From Paludibacteraceae bacterium (lineage in GTDB: Bacteria; Bacteroidota; Bacteroidia; Bacteroidales; Paludibacteraceae), in the NCBI GenBank assembly GCA_024401455.1, contig JAKSLA010000032.1:1-34608 (forward strand): a DNA stretch of 34,608 nt. The letters run 5' to 3'. Position 1 is the stretch's first letter; each line of letters opens with the position of its first letter. Shown here piece after piece: positions 5,587-16,600 of this stretch. Under the pieces are notes generated by a model. It worked only from the letters and a program-made list of their open reading frames with translations. It did no database searches and was not told where the DNA came from. A program made the translations under genes and the position numbers.

Positions 5587-7170
5587 CTACATTCCTCTTG
5601 TTCGTTTGCTGGCTTTGGTCTCGGCTTGTGCCTGGCGATATTTTTCTTCCTGGCGTTGGGCAGCTTCGACTTCAAGGTTTTTCTTTTCAACGAGGTCGGG
5701 AGCATCGGGGATCCTTTCAGCAATGGTACTAAGGAATTTGCGGAAATCCTTGCCGTTGGAATAATGGAAATTATGGTCCTGGGATAAGGCTCGATATGTA
5801 GGATAGTCCATTCTTTTGGGCAATCCCAAATCGTTGAAGTGGTTGTCATTCCATAATGTGGCGTTGATTTTATTCAACATTTTCAAATCGTCGTTCCAAT
5901 CTTTTTCAACTGATTTTTCGCGTCTGATATTGCTGACCAACAGGTCGCTGTTAGTCAGCAACTCGCAAACGGCAATGTTAGCAAAGCGGTCGCTATTTGG
6001 TCGGACAATAGAGACATGACGGCGTTGGTCGTCGAAAGACACCTCGATGTTAGGCGTGTTGTCCTTATTAAGATAGGCGTTTGTCAGATTTTTAAACTTA
6101 TCGTATAAATCGGTCCTGACGTCAATATGAAGGTGTATATTCCCCGATTCAGAGAATTGGTCAAGTTTTAACTTGGCATTCTCTGATCCTTTTTTCAGGT
6201 TGGCGGCAGCCAATATAAATTGTATGTCGTAACGGGAACCCTGGACATCGTTGTCCGCTCCAAGTTGAAGTTTGAAATCGTCGGTCAGCTTGTTTTTGTT
6301 ACTTATCATCAAATTGAAGAATGTGTCAATTTGGGAAGGTATGAGAAAGCCTTGATGTGATACATACAAGGTGTTTGGCTGCTTGGTGAGCTGGTGGTGA
6401 GCCATGCAGTCGAATTCTGATTCGGCGATGAATATACGGTCTATCTTATCTGGGATGTTGGAATGCCACAATGTGGTCGAATGTTCGCTATTCGTCATCA
6501 GGACTGAAGAGAACTGCGATCTTGATTGGCTGTAGTATCGAAAATTCAGTCCTCCGACACTGCCATCGGCACGATAGCAGGGGAAGCAGAGGTCTGATTG
6601 GTGTCGTCTTGTGTCTTCGTCTTTATTGGTGTTGTACCATGTTCCCGCAAAAGTTGGAGAGAGGAAAGTTTCTTTGTTGATTCCCCGCTTAATGAAATTC
6701 TGGGTATATATGCCAGGTGCCATTATCCTTTTGGCAAGTTCTTCGTCAAAAGGTTCCCCTTTTTTCAGTACCGGTGCGGACGAATACATCTGTTTCCTGT
6801 CTTCATCGGGTATGGAGAGGTGATTACACATAATCTTTGCTACTTTTCGATTGATGTCGAATGAGCGGGGATCATTTGACGAAATAAGTGGATCTGGAAT
6901 AAGGTTGTTCTGCAAGGCATGCTTTACCAGCATGGCGGAGCCATTACCCCCTGTGTCGAATTCTGTTGATGAGAAATGCTGCATGCCGATTTGTGTCTTT
7001 GACGGTTGTATGAAGATGCGGTCGGTGTGGCTGTCTTTCGAACCGAAGACGAAACATCGGCCACCTCTCCATGACTTGCTTTTATCTTCCTGATAGCCTA
7101 GGGCCACGGCCATTTCAACCATGTCGATGCGTTGGTTCAACTCGTTGAGTGATATATTGGTGTAATCCAT
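5587..7170 (-). CDS. TOPRIM-domain primase-like protein (527 aa)
   Basis: This resembles mobile-element proteins with a DUF3991-type N-terminus and a Toprim_2 catalytic domain, related to DnaG primases. The TOPRIM acid motif is I-F-I-A-E250-S-E-F-D-C, and the second motif is L-G-A-D306-N-D308. Upstream, G-G-R-C-F-V-F-G and F-D-T-G-G-N-G-S-A replace the zinc-ribbon region of true primases, and Q-S-D-L-C-F-P-C-Y-R-A-D-G-S-V-G-G-L-N-F-R-Y resembles the RNA-polymerase-like fold of DnaG. The C-terminal 80 residues are charged and coiled-coil-like. It starts at ATG 7170 and is separated by 435 nt from the large operon. Priming of plasmid DNA after transfer is a reasonable role but is inferred. Confidence 0.8.
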   Translation of the reverse strand: MDYTNISLNELNQRIDMVEMAVALGYQEDKSKSWRGGRCFVFGSKDSHTDRIFIQPSKTQIGMQHFSSTEFDTGGNGSAMLVKHALQNNLIPDPLISSNDPRSFDINRKVAKIMCNHLSIPDEDRKQMYSSAPVLKKGEPFDEELAKRIMAPGIYTQNFIKRGINKETFLSPTFAGTWYNTNKDEDTRRHQSDLCFPCYRADGSVGGLNFRYYSQSRSQFSSVLMTNSEHSTTLWHSNIPDKIDRIFIAESEFDCMAHHQLTKQPNTLYVSHQGFLIPSQIDTFFNLMISNKNKLTDDFKLQLGADNDVQGSRYDIQFILAAANLKKGSENAKLKLDQFSESGNIHLHIDVRTDLYDKFKNLTNAYLNKDNTPNIEVSFDDQRRHVSIVRPNSDRFANIAVCELLTNSDLLVSNIRREKSVEKDWNDDLKMLNKINATLWNDNHFNDLGLPKRMDYPTYRALSQDHNFHYSNGKDFRKFLSTIAERIPDAPDLVEKKNLEVEAAQRQEEKYRQAQAETKASKRTRGM

Positions 7171-7182
7171 TTCCTATTTTGC

Positions 7183-7359
7183 TTAATGCTTGGGTGGTAA
7201 CCCAAGTATTATTGTTAGTGAGATGTGAGGTTTGTTTTTGATGTATATCCGTTTGATTATTGTACCTGCATATTCTTTGCCGACGGCTATGAATATGCAG
7301 CTGCAATAATGTATGAGTAGGGGTGGAATTGTTATTTTTTTTAAAGGAGTCCGCTTCAT
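7183..7359 (-). CDS. possible small ORF upstream of the TOPRIM gene (58 aa)
   Basis: ATG 7357-7359 to TAA 7183-7185 gives a basic peptide, M-K-R-T-P-L-K-K-I-T-I-P-P-L-L-I-H-Y-C-S-C-I, with a hydrophobic stretch and two Cys. It ends 12 nt before the TOPRIM start. A 7-bp hairpin (7189-7206) overlaps its end. There is no clear promoter or strong ribosome binding site. It may be a leader peptide, a tiny membrane protein or a chance frame. Confidence 0.25.
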   Translation of the reverse strand: MKRTPLKKITIPPLLIHYCSCIFIAVGKEYAGTIIKRIYIKNKPHISLTIILGLPPKH

Positions 7360-7605
7360 TTTAATTCTCTGGCTTATCTGTGAGGTACGAGCGGGTAAGA
7401 CAGTGTGTTAAAATGACTGGAGAGCCTGTTTTGACTGCATTTGCGGTTTGATAATTGCCAAGGTGGAGAGTTACACTTATTTCTCAGCGGTACCGCTCTG
7501 AAACTTGGAACTGAAAGATTAATACTGCTGTTGAAGCCTTGGCAACTGTTTTGAGTCTTATTTCAATCTTTGACTACGATGGAAAGAGTTAGATGGTAAA
7601 CGGGT
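7360..7605. other. non-coding, hairpin-rich spacer
   Basis: No supportable gene. TTGCCAAGG (7455-7463) and CCTTGGCAA (7537-7545) enclose 73 nt containing the perfect palindrome AGCGGTACCGCT (7486-7497), which could form one folded RNA domain. A second palindrome, ATGGTAAAC-GG-GTTTACCAT (7593-7612), overlaps the stop codon of the 1025-aa gene. This may be the 3' end of the long operon mRNA or a leader for the TOPRIM gene. Confidence 0.45.
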
Positions 7606-10600
7606 TTACCATTTAGGCGAGTTCTTTTGCTTTGTCTGATTGTCGTCTTGTGCCTGCTGCTGAGTTTGTGCCTGTGCCTGTGAAGGATTGTTCTGCAATT
7701 TGCTTGCGAACATGATTTTCACGGCATTGGAGTACGCCTGGTATTGATTAGGCATGTCTTTTTCCGCGGCGAGTTTGGCTTTGAATTCGGCTTCGTTCAA
7801 TCGTGGGTGTGAGTCTTCCCAAGCCTTGCGCTCCTGCTGTGCAATCTGCGGATTGTAAGAGGTGACGTTAGCGGTAAGGTTGCTGCTGTCTTTGACTTCG
7901 ACGCCCTTGAATTGGTAGTCTTTGACGTTAGGTTTGATGTTCTTGAACTGATCCATTGAAATATGGATATATTCATTGTGGACTTGCTTGCCGTCTTTGG
8001 TTTTGAAATCCTCGGTTGTGTGCGGTAGAGCCGCCAGTTCCTGTTTGTTGATTTTTATTACAGCGACGACGTTGGCGTTAGGTTCACCGTTCTTGTAAAC
8101 TTTAGGGTCTGCGATTACGAAGAAGTTAGGTTGTTTAATACCGTATTGGTTGACGGGGAAGTTGGATCCGTCAACCATTTTGAGTCCCTTTTCCCCAAGC
8201 TTTTCGGGAGAGAGGTCGCGTTTGACGATGGCAAGGTTGACATTGCCAAAATGGTCGCATTCCTGTAGGAATTTGATTTTGTTGGCGTCAAGTTTGATGT
8301 TGTGCATCATGACTGGATCGTTGTTGGCGTTGACTTTAAGATTACCGTCTTTGTCTTTAACCTGGAATCCGAAGGATTGTCCGAGATAGTTGTCGTCGTA
8401 TCTGTTAGGACCGACCTTGCCGAGGTTCTGCTGACTTGTCTTGTAATTCTCGAAAGAGTTGGTTGTGTGTATATTTGAGAAAATTTCAAGGTTCTTTTTG
8501 TCTGTGATCATTGGGTATTGTGAAGGGTTGAGTTGAACACCCCCCTCCTTTTTTCCGAATTTCAGGTCGATAGAACCGTCGTCAGCGATACCCGCTGCCT
8601 TGGCTGCTTTCAAAAGTGACTGTTTGTCGATTTTGATTTCGTACTGTGACTGAACATCGGCGAACTTAACCTGTTTGCCGTTGACTTCGACTTCTTTTCC
8701 TTGTCTGCTTGTGATAAGCATATGGGAACTGTTGTTCGCACTTTCCTTTGCCTTGGGAGAGACTACGACAGCGAGGTTGATCCATTCACCAGTTTTGCCG
8801 TTTTTGTCGGTGTACTGAGTGGTTGGAGCGTTGAGAAGTTTCTCCATTTTGATGCGTCCGGTAAAAGTGGGTTCTGCGGCTTTTTTCAAGTTTCCTTGTG
8901 CGTCTTTCTGCTGTGCGACGTTAGCATAACCGATGAATGAAGTAGAAACGCCAGTGTTCTGTTTCTTTTCTTGATCTTTTTGTTCTTCTGCCATATTAGA
9001 TGATTTATTAAGTGAATTATTAGTATTGTTTTTGTTATCTATGTTAGAGTATGATTTGTCATCATTCATACTGTTATCATTCTTGGTGACATGAATGTCT
9101 GCTGATAGTTCTTTACTAATATTAGTCAAATGGTTATCATAGACCTCAAGGGACTTCTTCAAGTTATCTATGCCTTTCAAATAAACCAAAGTGTCTGTAT
9201 CATTTGATTTTGAATCTAACTTCTTTGATTCATTTGTAATTTGGTCTATTTGTCTCTTCATCTCTTCTTTGTAAGAAAGAACTTGATCTGCATCCGCATG
9301 TTTTGACTCTTTCAAATCATCTATATCATCTGACAACATGCTTGCCTCACGTTGGAATCTCTCAAGATTATCAGCAAGAGTTTTGTCTTTGATGACAGAC
9401 TTCTCTACAAGTACAGTATTTGCAGAAATTCCATAGTCCCTTTCGATTTTGTCTTTTGAGTCACAACCTAATAGAGTAACCCCCCAAGATTCATGTTGCA
9501 TCGTTCCTGATAAGTAAAGAGTTTTTTCTTTCTTATCGTAATCGACAGAAGCGTATTGCGACACGTAAGGTTCTTCTTTTGTCACAGAGATTAAACTTAC
9601 GAGTTTTTCTATTGCTTGTATCTCAGAGTTAGATAGATCAATGTTTTTGATTGTGATGTTGTCATAATCTAACAAGTCTCCGCTATTGTAGCCTTCGGGA
9701 GATGTATTAGGATCGTATTGATTCCACTCTTGTTCTGATTTACTGAACTTGTCCCATAAAGCTCCTACAGTAATGTCAGAAGGATTATAATCTATAGATT
9801 GCGGTTCTCTAACCATTTTGTTATCTACGTACACGTTACTTTTCGTCTCTGCGGCGAGATTGAGATTATCTTCTTGTAGCCGCTTGGGATAAGCGTCTTT
9901 AAGAAGATTGTCAATGGGAGTTATCTTTGCCTTTTCAGCCTTGTTTTCGTTGTCGAAAACAAGGTTCATAGGTATCTCACGCTCCTTCAAATCCAGGTTG
10001 TATAGTTGTTTCTGGTAGATGTCGGGCTTCATTTCCTGGTTGAACTTTAGAAGGTTCTTGCTCTGTTCGGCCTCGGTCAGTCCGAATCGGTATCTTGTGT
10101 CTTCGTGACCTTGGCTTGGTGGCGTGATACAGAGTGTGACGAGTTTGACGTCAGCTGCTCCATGCTTGTAGAGTTCGTCAGTTATTGTGCGTGCGTGTTC
10201 GCCGTTGGTAAGAATATCATCTATGAGAATGATTTTCTTACCTTTTATTTTTTCGGTGTCGAAAACAAGTCCATCGAGGATGTTGTGGTTGTCTTTCTTG
10301 TGTGTGACCGGATCGACGGAGCTTTTCTTGTTTATAGTATTTACGATAGCGTCTGGCTCCTGATGAAGGTGAAACTTGTCTAGTTTCTCCTTCACCATGT
10401 GAAACCTTTGATTGGATCCGCCAATGTCTTTTGATGGTGTGTAAACGACAAGGGAGTCTTTGAAGGTTCCGTTGTCGAGCACAGCTTTTGACACGAGATT
10501 GGCGTAGGCATTAACAATTTTAGTTGTTGCGTGCCCTGTATGCTTGAAATCCATGAGTTCGTCATGAAAGACTTTTTCGTCTATGGATTTCAGATTATTG

Positions 10601-10683
10601 TATGCATAAGGGTAAGCACCATAATAAGTGAGGGGTTTGTGTTGTTCCGTCACATAAGGTTTTTGATGTTCAGTTGTTGCCAT
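7606..10683 (-). CDS. phosphoribosyltransferase-domain fusion protein (1025 aa)
   Basis: Residues about 20-210 form a type I phosphoribosyltransferase domain. The PRPP-binding motif is I-I-L-I-D155-D156-I-L-T-N-G-E-H-A, and V-V-Y-T-P-S-K-D-I-G lies upstream. Such domains bind PRPP in nucleotide salvage or as sensors; the substrate here is unknown. Residues about 265-560 are unrelated: acidic, partly coiled coil (near 440-530), ending in an Asn/Ser-rich linker, and encoded by visibly more AT-rich DNA (about 9000-9890). Residues 564-1025 are a separate module (G-Y-A-N-V, T-F-T-G-R-I-K, W-I-N-L-A-V-V-V, possibly an OB-like beta fold), with a Gln-rich tail. An internal ATG at 8994 (M-A-E-E-Q-K-D-Q) could give this module alone. 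It is the last gene of the operon, 5 nt after the giant gene. Confidence 0.75.
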   Translation of the reverse strand: MATTEHQKPYVTEQHKPLTYYGAYPYAYNNLKSIDEKVFHDELMDFKHTGHATTKIVNAYANLVSKAVLDNGTFKDSLVVYTPSKDIGGSNQRFHMVKEKLDKFHLHQEPDAIVNTINKKSSVDPVTHKKDNHNILDGLVFDTEKIKGKKIILIDDILTNGEHARTITDELYKHGAADVKLVTLCITPPSQGHEDTRYRFGLTEAEQSKNLLKFNQEMKPDIYQKQLYNLDLKEREIPMNLVFDNENKAEKAKITPIDNLLKDAYPKRLQEDNLNLAAETKSNVYVDNKMVREPQSIDYNPSDITVGALWDKFSKSEQEWNQYDPNTSPEGYNSGDLLDYDNITIKNIDLSNSEIQAIEKLVSLISVTKEEPYVSQYASVDYDKKEKTLYLSGTMQHESWGVTLLGCDSKDKIERDYGISANTVLVEKSVIKDKTLADNLERFQREASMLSDDIDDLKESKHADADQVLSYKEEMKRQIDQITNESKKLDSKSNDTDTLVYLKGIDNLKKSLEVYDNHLTNISKELSADIHVTKNDNSMNDDKSYSNIDNKNNTNNSLNKSSNMAEEQKDQEKKQNTGVSTSFIGYANVAQQKDAQGNLKKAAEPTFTGRIKMEKLLNAPTTQYTDKNGKTGEWINLAVVVSPKAKESANNSSHMLITSRQGKEVEVNGKQVKFADVQSQYEIKIDKQSLLKAAKAAGIADDGSIDLKFGKKEGGVQLNPSQYPMITDKKNLEIFSNIHTTNSFENYKTSQQNLGKVGPNRYDDNYLGQSFGFQVKDKDGNLKVNANNDPVMMHNIKLDANKIKFLQECDHFGNVNLAIVKRDLSPEKLGEKGLKMVDGSNFPVNQYGIKQPNFFVIADPKVYKNGEPNANVVAVIKINKQELAALPHTTEDFKTKDGKQVHNEYIHISMDQFKNIKPNVKDYQFKGVEVKDSSNLTANVTSYNPQIAQQERKAWEDSHPRLNEAEFKAKLAAEKDMPNQYQAYSNAVKIMFASKLQNNPSQAQAQTQQQAQDDNQTKQKNSPKW

Positions 10684-10688
10684 GATTG

Positions 10689-13600
10689 TTACATTTTGTG
10701 TTTTGGACCTCTTTGTTCTTGTTCCACTTCTGGTGTTTCGGAGAGTTGTTTGGTGTTACTGCTCTTTGTTTCCTCATTGTGTGCAAAGACGATAGGTTTG
10801 TCGTAAGCCTTTACGCAGTTTTGTTGTGGGTTGAGAACCAGGTTGACAGTTTCGGAACCGGTCTTCACTTCAACGCACTTGCCGGAGCGGAGCTGTTTTT
10901 CGCCGTCTTCCCCAAGTGCTTGCTTCATCTTTTGATTAAGTTCAAGAGATGAAGGGTCGTAAGCCTTGATACGTTTTGGGCTGCCAAACTGCCCGCCTTC
11001 ATCCTTGTAGAGTATGACGTTGTGTGTGACATTGCTTGGAGAGGTGAAGGATATTGTGTGGTCGATTTGAGAGTGTGTTAGCAGGTTCTCAGAGTCGGCA
11101 GCTGTGATCTTGTTGGTTGCGACGTAGTTGTTGCTTTTGTGCAAGTCGAGGGCAATGCCGTCGCCTTGTTTCTCAATGAGGTTTGGAGATACCCTGACGA
11201 CATCACCGGAGGCTCTTTTTACATTGAAGCTGGCTGTAGCTACCAATTCGATTTCGTTGCCATTGGCATCGTGAGTTGGGTGTGCCGCTATTGGATAGAC
11301 TTGCAGGTGGTTGGTGTCTTCGGCACCTTTAATCTTGTACACGCCTACAAGAGAATCAGGCATTCTCTTGTTGAAGTCCTCCGGTTTGTTGAGCACTGTA
11401 GTACCATTGTCGAATGTTTCTCCTACGGCTTTGACTGAAATATCGAGTCGCATCGGTGCCGGTGAAGAACGGGTATAGATGGAATAATCCCTGTAGAGTT
11501 TGGCGTCGGCTATCTGCATGTTGCAAGAAGAAGAAACGTTGTTGATTCTTTCCAATTTTTCTTTAGGATCCATCAGTTGCGAATGGTAAGAGATTCCCTT
11601 TCGCGAGAGTTCACTCACAAACTCATCGTATTGTCTTGACTCGGCTGGAGATGGGTAATTCCAGATCTGCTGGTCGATGCTACCTTTTACTTGCTCTTTT
11701 GCGATGGTGACTTTGAGGTTGTAGCCATCAAAAACCTCGGCAGAGTTTGCATAATGGTAGGGGTCTGGTATGATTCTACCGTCGGTGTTGGATGCGAGAA
11801 GGTGTATGTTTGGATCATCAGGGTTTCTCTTTGCCAAATCAGCGAGGGAGGAGGTAAGCAGATTGAACATTTCGGCAGAGTTTGTGGGCATTGCCTGGCG
11901 ATTGTTATCTTCTTTTCCTGACATTGCGTTGTTAATGTATTCGTTCTGCTCGAATGCGCTCGCCATCTTTTCGAAAGAAGAGGTGAAATCCCTTATTCCT
12001 TGAATGTCGAGGTTTACATCTGCGTTTTGTGGCTTGTCTCTGAATTCCTTGTAGATGTTGGTGAGATTATCCAATTTTTTGAGGTACTCACCATCTACGG
12101 ATTTGACTTGCTCTGAAGAATCGAGTTCACGACCGACGACAAGGTCCTGAAGGTCTTTGGAAGTGACCTTGAAATCACGGATGTAAGAGTTGTTTTCAAA
12201 AAGGAGTTCGTTGGAAACTCTCTGTGAAGAGTCTATAATAGTGAAACTGACATTGTCTGGGAAAACTGATTTTCCCTTTTCGCTTTCCGGGATGAGGTCA
12301 CGGAAAGAGTCGCGAACGACAGATGAAAGTGCGGATTGAGCCTCAAATTTTGAAATCAACTCAGTTGGGTTCAAGTTGAAACTTTCCTTGCCGAACTGGT
12401 TAGTAAACTCGTTGGCCACGAATTGGTGGAATGAGGTTTTAACCTGGTAGAAGTCGAAGTTCAAGTCCCTATTGGCGGTAGCAGTATCTATAAGGTTGGA
12501 TCCGGAAACGAGAAGAACCGGGCTATAGATATTGATAGAGTCGAAGATCTCATTCTGCTTTCTTGCAGAGTCTGTGGCTACATCACGTGCGTGTGTGTCG
12601 GGAGAGTCGAGCAAAGCGACATGTGGATTCTCGCCCTTCTCTTTTAGAGGGCGTACAATATCTGTGATTGCTTGTGAAATGAAGGATTCTTTAAGACTCT
12701 CCACTACCCTATTTTGATGTTCAATGGTCGATATTTTCAAGAAAGCAGGTGGAAGGATGGCACGGATACGTTCTTCGTCGATGACGAGCGGTCCGGCAAG
12801 TTCCACTGTTTTATTGTTCTTGCCAACGTTATCAAAGGTGTTGAGGGGGTATTTCTGCATATCGAGAGAGTTTCTTGAAACGCTTTCCTCGTGAGCAAGG
12901 TCGATGTATTTGTCGAAGAGTTTGCTGGAAGCGTTCAAGATTTCCTGTTCGGTATTGAGTGCGTTCATTTCGGCAGCATTCTTGCTGTTCCAAGCAGAAG
13001 AGAGTTTGTTCCAGTTTTTCAAGTCGAGGGACGACTCTCCATCGAGTTGCTGGTCAATTTCTCGTATGCGTGCTTCAATTTTAGTTATTTCGTCCTGTTT
13101 AGGGAAGATTTCACGTGCTTGCAGTTCGCTGTTTAATTGTGCTACCTGCTGTTGTCCCTGCACTTTAAGTTTCTGGAAGTGTGCGGGCATTCCTTCAATA
13201 TCGTTAGCCATTCCTCGAATGGCGAGGGCGATATGAACATAGGACTGTTTGCTGGCATCCTTGTCGGTATTGGCAGGAGTTGTGAAAGAGAATTTTCCGA
13301 CAAGGTCTTTGGAAAGGTCAGCGAGGGAGAGTGCGTTAGCGTTCTCGGGAAGTTGTCCGGTACGTCCAATGACCTTGATGTCTCGATCAGTAAGAGGGTT
13401 GAGGACCGAAGGAACGATGTCGAACCTGTATCCGTAGGCTTCAACAACAGTCTTGTTGTTTGATGCCGTTGACCTGAAGATGGCGTCGCCCGCAGTCTTG
13501 GCAGAGTCGTAATGGACGCCGTTGACGTTCATGTCGATAGGGAACTTGTCATCGACTTTTTGTGGGGCGGAAGAAGCGAGATATTCGGCTTCTGTCTTCC

Positions 13601-16600
13601 ATTTGGACTCATTCTGCCTGTTATAGGAAACAAGTGACGTCTGCTCTGCCAGTCTTGAAGAAAGTGTGAGTGATTGGCTTTCAAATGCGGCCTTTTCGCT
13701 GTTGAGCACAGAAAGGGTGTCGGTGAGTTTTCTTCTTTCAACGAAAAGCGGATTGCCGAGGGTTTCGTCGAGGCAGTCTTTGAAGAAGGAGTCGGCAGAC
13801 TGTTCTTTTGTGTCAACGACACGTTGGGTATTGGATCCGTCTTTGAAAGAGGAAATGAATCCCTGCTTGATGGCAAGAAGGTTGTACTTCTTGGCATCGG
13901 CAGACTTTTCCTTGAGGTAAACGATATTGTCAACCTTGTTACCGTAGAATTGTGCCACTTCGTTGCCTTGTCTTACTCCACGTCCTGTTCTTTGTTCGAA
14001 AGATGCTGGAGTCCAAGGTACATCGGGATGGTGCATTGCCACTACATGTGATTGTACGTTGACACCAGTGCCAAGGGTCTGTGTAGAACCCATAATCACA
14101 CGGATTTCGCCATTATTGGCCTTGTCGAAGATTTCCTTTCGTTTGGTTGGCGAGAAGTCTCGGATGCTGACGATCTGGTCTTCCGGGATGCCGTATTTGT
14201 TGACGAGTTGGTTTTTGATGTCGCTAAAAAGGTTGTAGGGTTTTTCCTCTGCACCTTTAGTGGCCAGTCCGGCAATCTTAGAGACACGCGAGTCTTCGTC
14301 AAGGTTGCGGTCCTGGTCATCACTCCAATGGTCTTTGAGGAAGTTTTTGGAAATGTTGATACCGGCAGCGGCGAGGTCAGCGATACATTTTTCCTTGTCT
14401 TCCTTGGAATACTTTTCCTTGAAGTTTTCGAATTTCCAATTGATGATGGCGTCTGCCTTCATCTTCTTTTCACCGTCTTCGGAGTCGTCGTACACTTCGG
14501 CTTTGCCGGGTCCGACGATTTCGGAGAAGATAAGTTGGACGCCCTTGTGTTCGTCAGTCTTCTTGAATATATCAGCGACGTTGCGTGCGATGGCAGTAGC
14601 CTTGTCGGATTCTGGTTCATCGGGTTCTATTCCGAGGAAACGGGAAGAAACCGCCTCCTTTGCTCCAAGGGAGGTTGCGATAAGGCTTTTTGCGGAAATT
14701 TTTTCTTGTGAGAGGGAGACTCCGAGGAAGGTGGAGTTTCCTGTCTCTGTAACCTGTTTGAGTTCACGTAGAATCTGCATGTGTGTATCACCACCACTGG
14801 GAACAGTGATGGCAACACGGTTTTCAAGTGGTTTCTTGATTTCGACAGCGCTAGGGTCGGGAACGTCGGCAAAAGACTTGTAGTCGTTTTGCAGTTCTGG
14901 TATGTTGACGAATTCGCGGAAGCGGTCAACTCGCTTGATGGCCATAGATGGCTGGACCTCCAATTCTTCGGTCTTCTTAGCGTATTGAGCCGCCCAAGCG
15001 TCGAAAGACTGGTGGTTGTGTTCCTTCAGCAGTGATGGTTTAAGGAACTGCATGATGTTATATACCTCTACAAGAGAATTGGTGACGGGAGTTCCCGTTG
15101 CGAAAACGACACCTTTGTCGCCACCATTGACCTGCTGTATATGTCGCACGCCCATGAGAAGCTTTGTTGCCTTTTGTGATCCTTCTGGGGAGCCGAGACC
15201 GGCGACTTTGTTGTGGTTGGTAACGAACGCCAGGTTTTTAAACTGGTGTGATTCGTCGATAAAGAGTTTGTCGAAGCCGAGTTCCTCAAAAGCGAGAGGA
15301 TCGTGCGGTTGCGCTTCAAGCTGCTTAAGGTCTTGTTCTATTTTCTGACGTTTCTTTGTCAGCTGTTTAAGGGTAGGCGAGTTTTTTTCTGGGTTAGCCT
15401 CGATGGCGGAAACATACTCGTTGAGTTTGTCAGTGAGGAGTTTTTCCTGTATTTCTTTTGAGTGTTCAAGTTTACCGTATTGGTCATGTGTGAGAATGAC
15501 GCAGTCGTACTGGTTGGTCTTGATTTTGTTGAGGAGCGCGTTCCTGTTTTCCTTTTTGAAATCGCTTTCTTTCGGGAAAAGGATATTGGCATTAGGGTAC
15601 ATTTTCTGATACTCCTGGGCGATTTGTTTCACGTTCGCCTTCATACAGAGCAAGAGGGACTTTTGGGCAAGTCCGAGTCGGTGTTGCTCTTGAATGCCTG
15701 AGATGAGAACGGCGGTCTTGCCGAAACCTACAGGATGGTCGACGAGAGTGTCGTCACCCGTAAGGATACGGGCAACGGCACTCTTTTGGTGTGGACGGAG
15801 CTGTAGAGTGCAACCGACAGGTTCGACAAAATTCGCATCGTATTTTATCGGAACGGTGCGGTTGTAAAGGTTGTTATAGACTGATTCAATCTCTTCGGCG
15901 TGGTGATGGTTTTGTGGTCGTGACAGCCAAGCGAGGAATCCGTTTCTTATCTCGTCGATTTTGGCGTTGGCGGCCAAAGTGGAGTTGACGTCTTGAACGG
16001 TGGGGTCGTCTTTATCCTTCTTAGGATAATTAATAGTGATGTGCTTATCCTGAAGTGCGGCTTCAATGATGTCGGAAGCGTTTTTTTCGCAATAGCCCTG
16101 TCCGAAGCAAAGAGTCTCGTCTTTTTTGAGATATTCGCTTAGAACAATATCATAGGCGCTTGTAGCAATGGAGGAGCCATTGTAGGAAAGTCGGAAGTTG
16201 GAGTCGCTGATGCCTTTGTTGTGGAAAACCATTTCCTTGATATATTCGGCATAAATATCAGGGCGGACGAAGTTGGCACCGAAATTTATGGAAATATCGT
16301 TGATAGGAATGTGCTTTGGCTGTACGGCTTCAAGGGCTTGAACGTTTTCACTGTAGGCGTCATCGTTGGCAGCCATTGCCCTTGCGACTTCAAGTTTGGT
16401 TTTGACGTCGCCACCGAGATAGTAGTTTGCGGGTTCGTACTGTTTGGATTCAGGGTTAAGGAAGATAAGTCCCTTGGTTTTTAGGATCCAGTCGGGTCCC
16501 AATTTCTGTTCCAACAGTTCGGGCACAATTTTGTTGTGCTTGTGGAAGGAGTGGTTGATGATGTCCTGCGGGTTGTCGCTAGTGACGTCTTTAGCCACGG

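Noticed and set aside
7115-7306. 63-aa minus-strand ORF overlapping the start of the TOPRIM gene
   Set aside because: It overlaps a secure coding start in another frame and has no family or promoter support.
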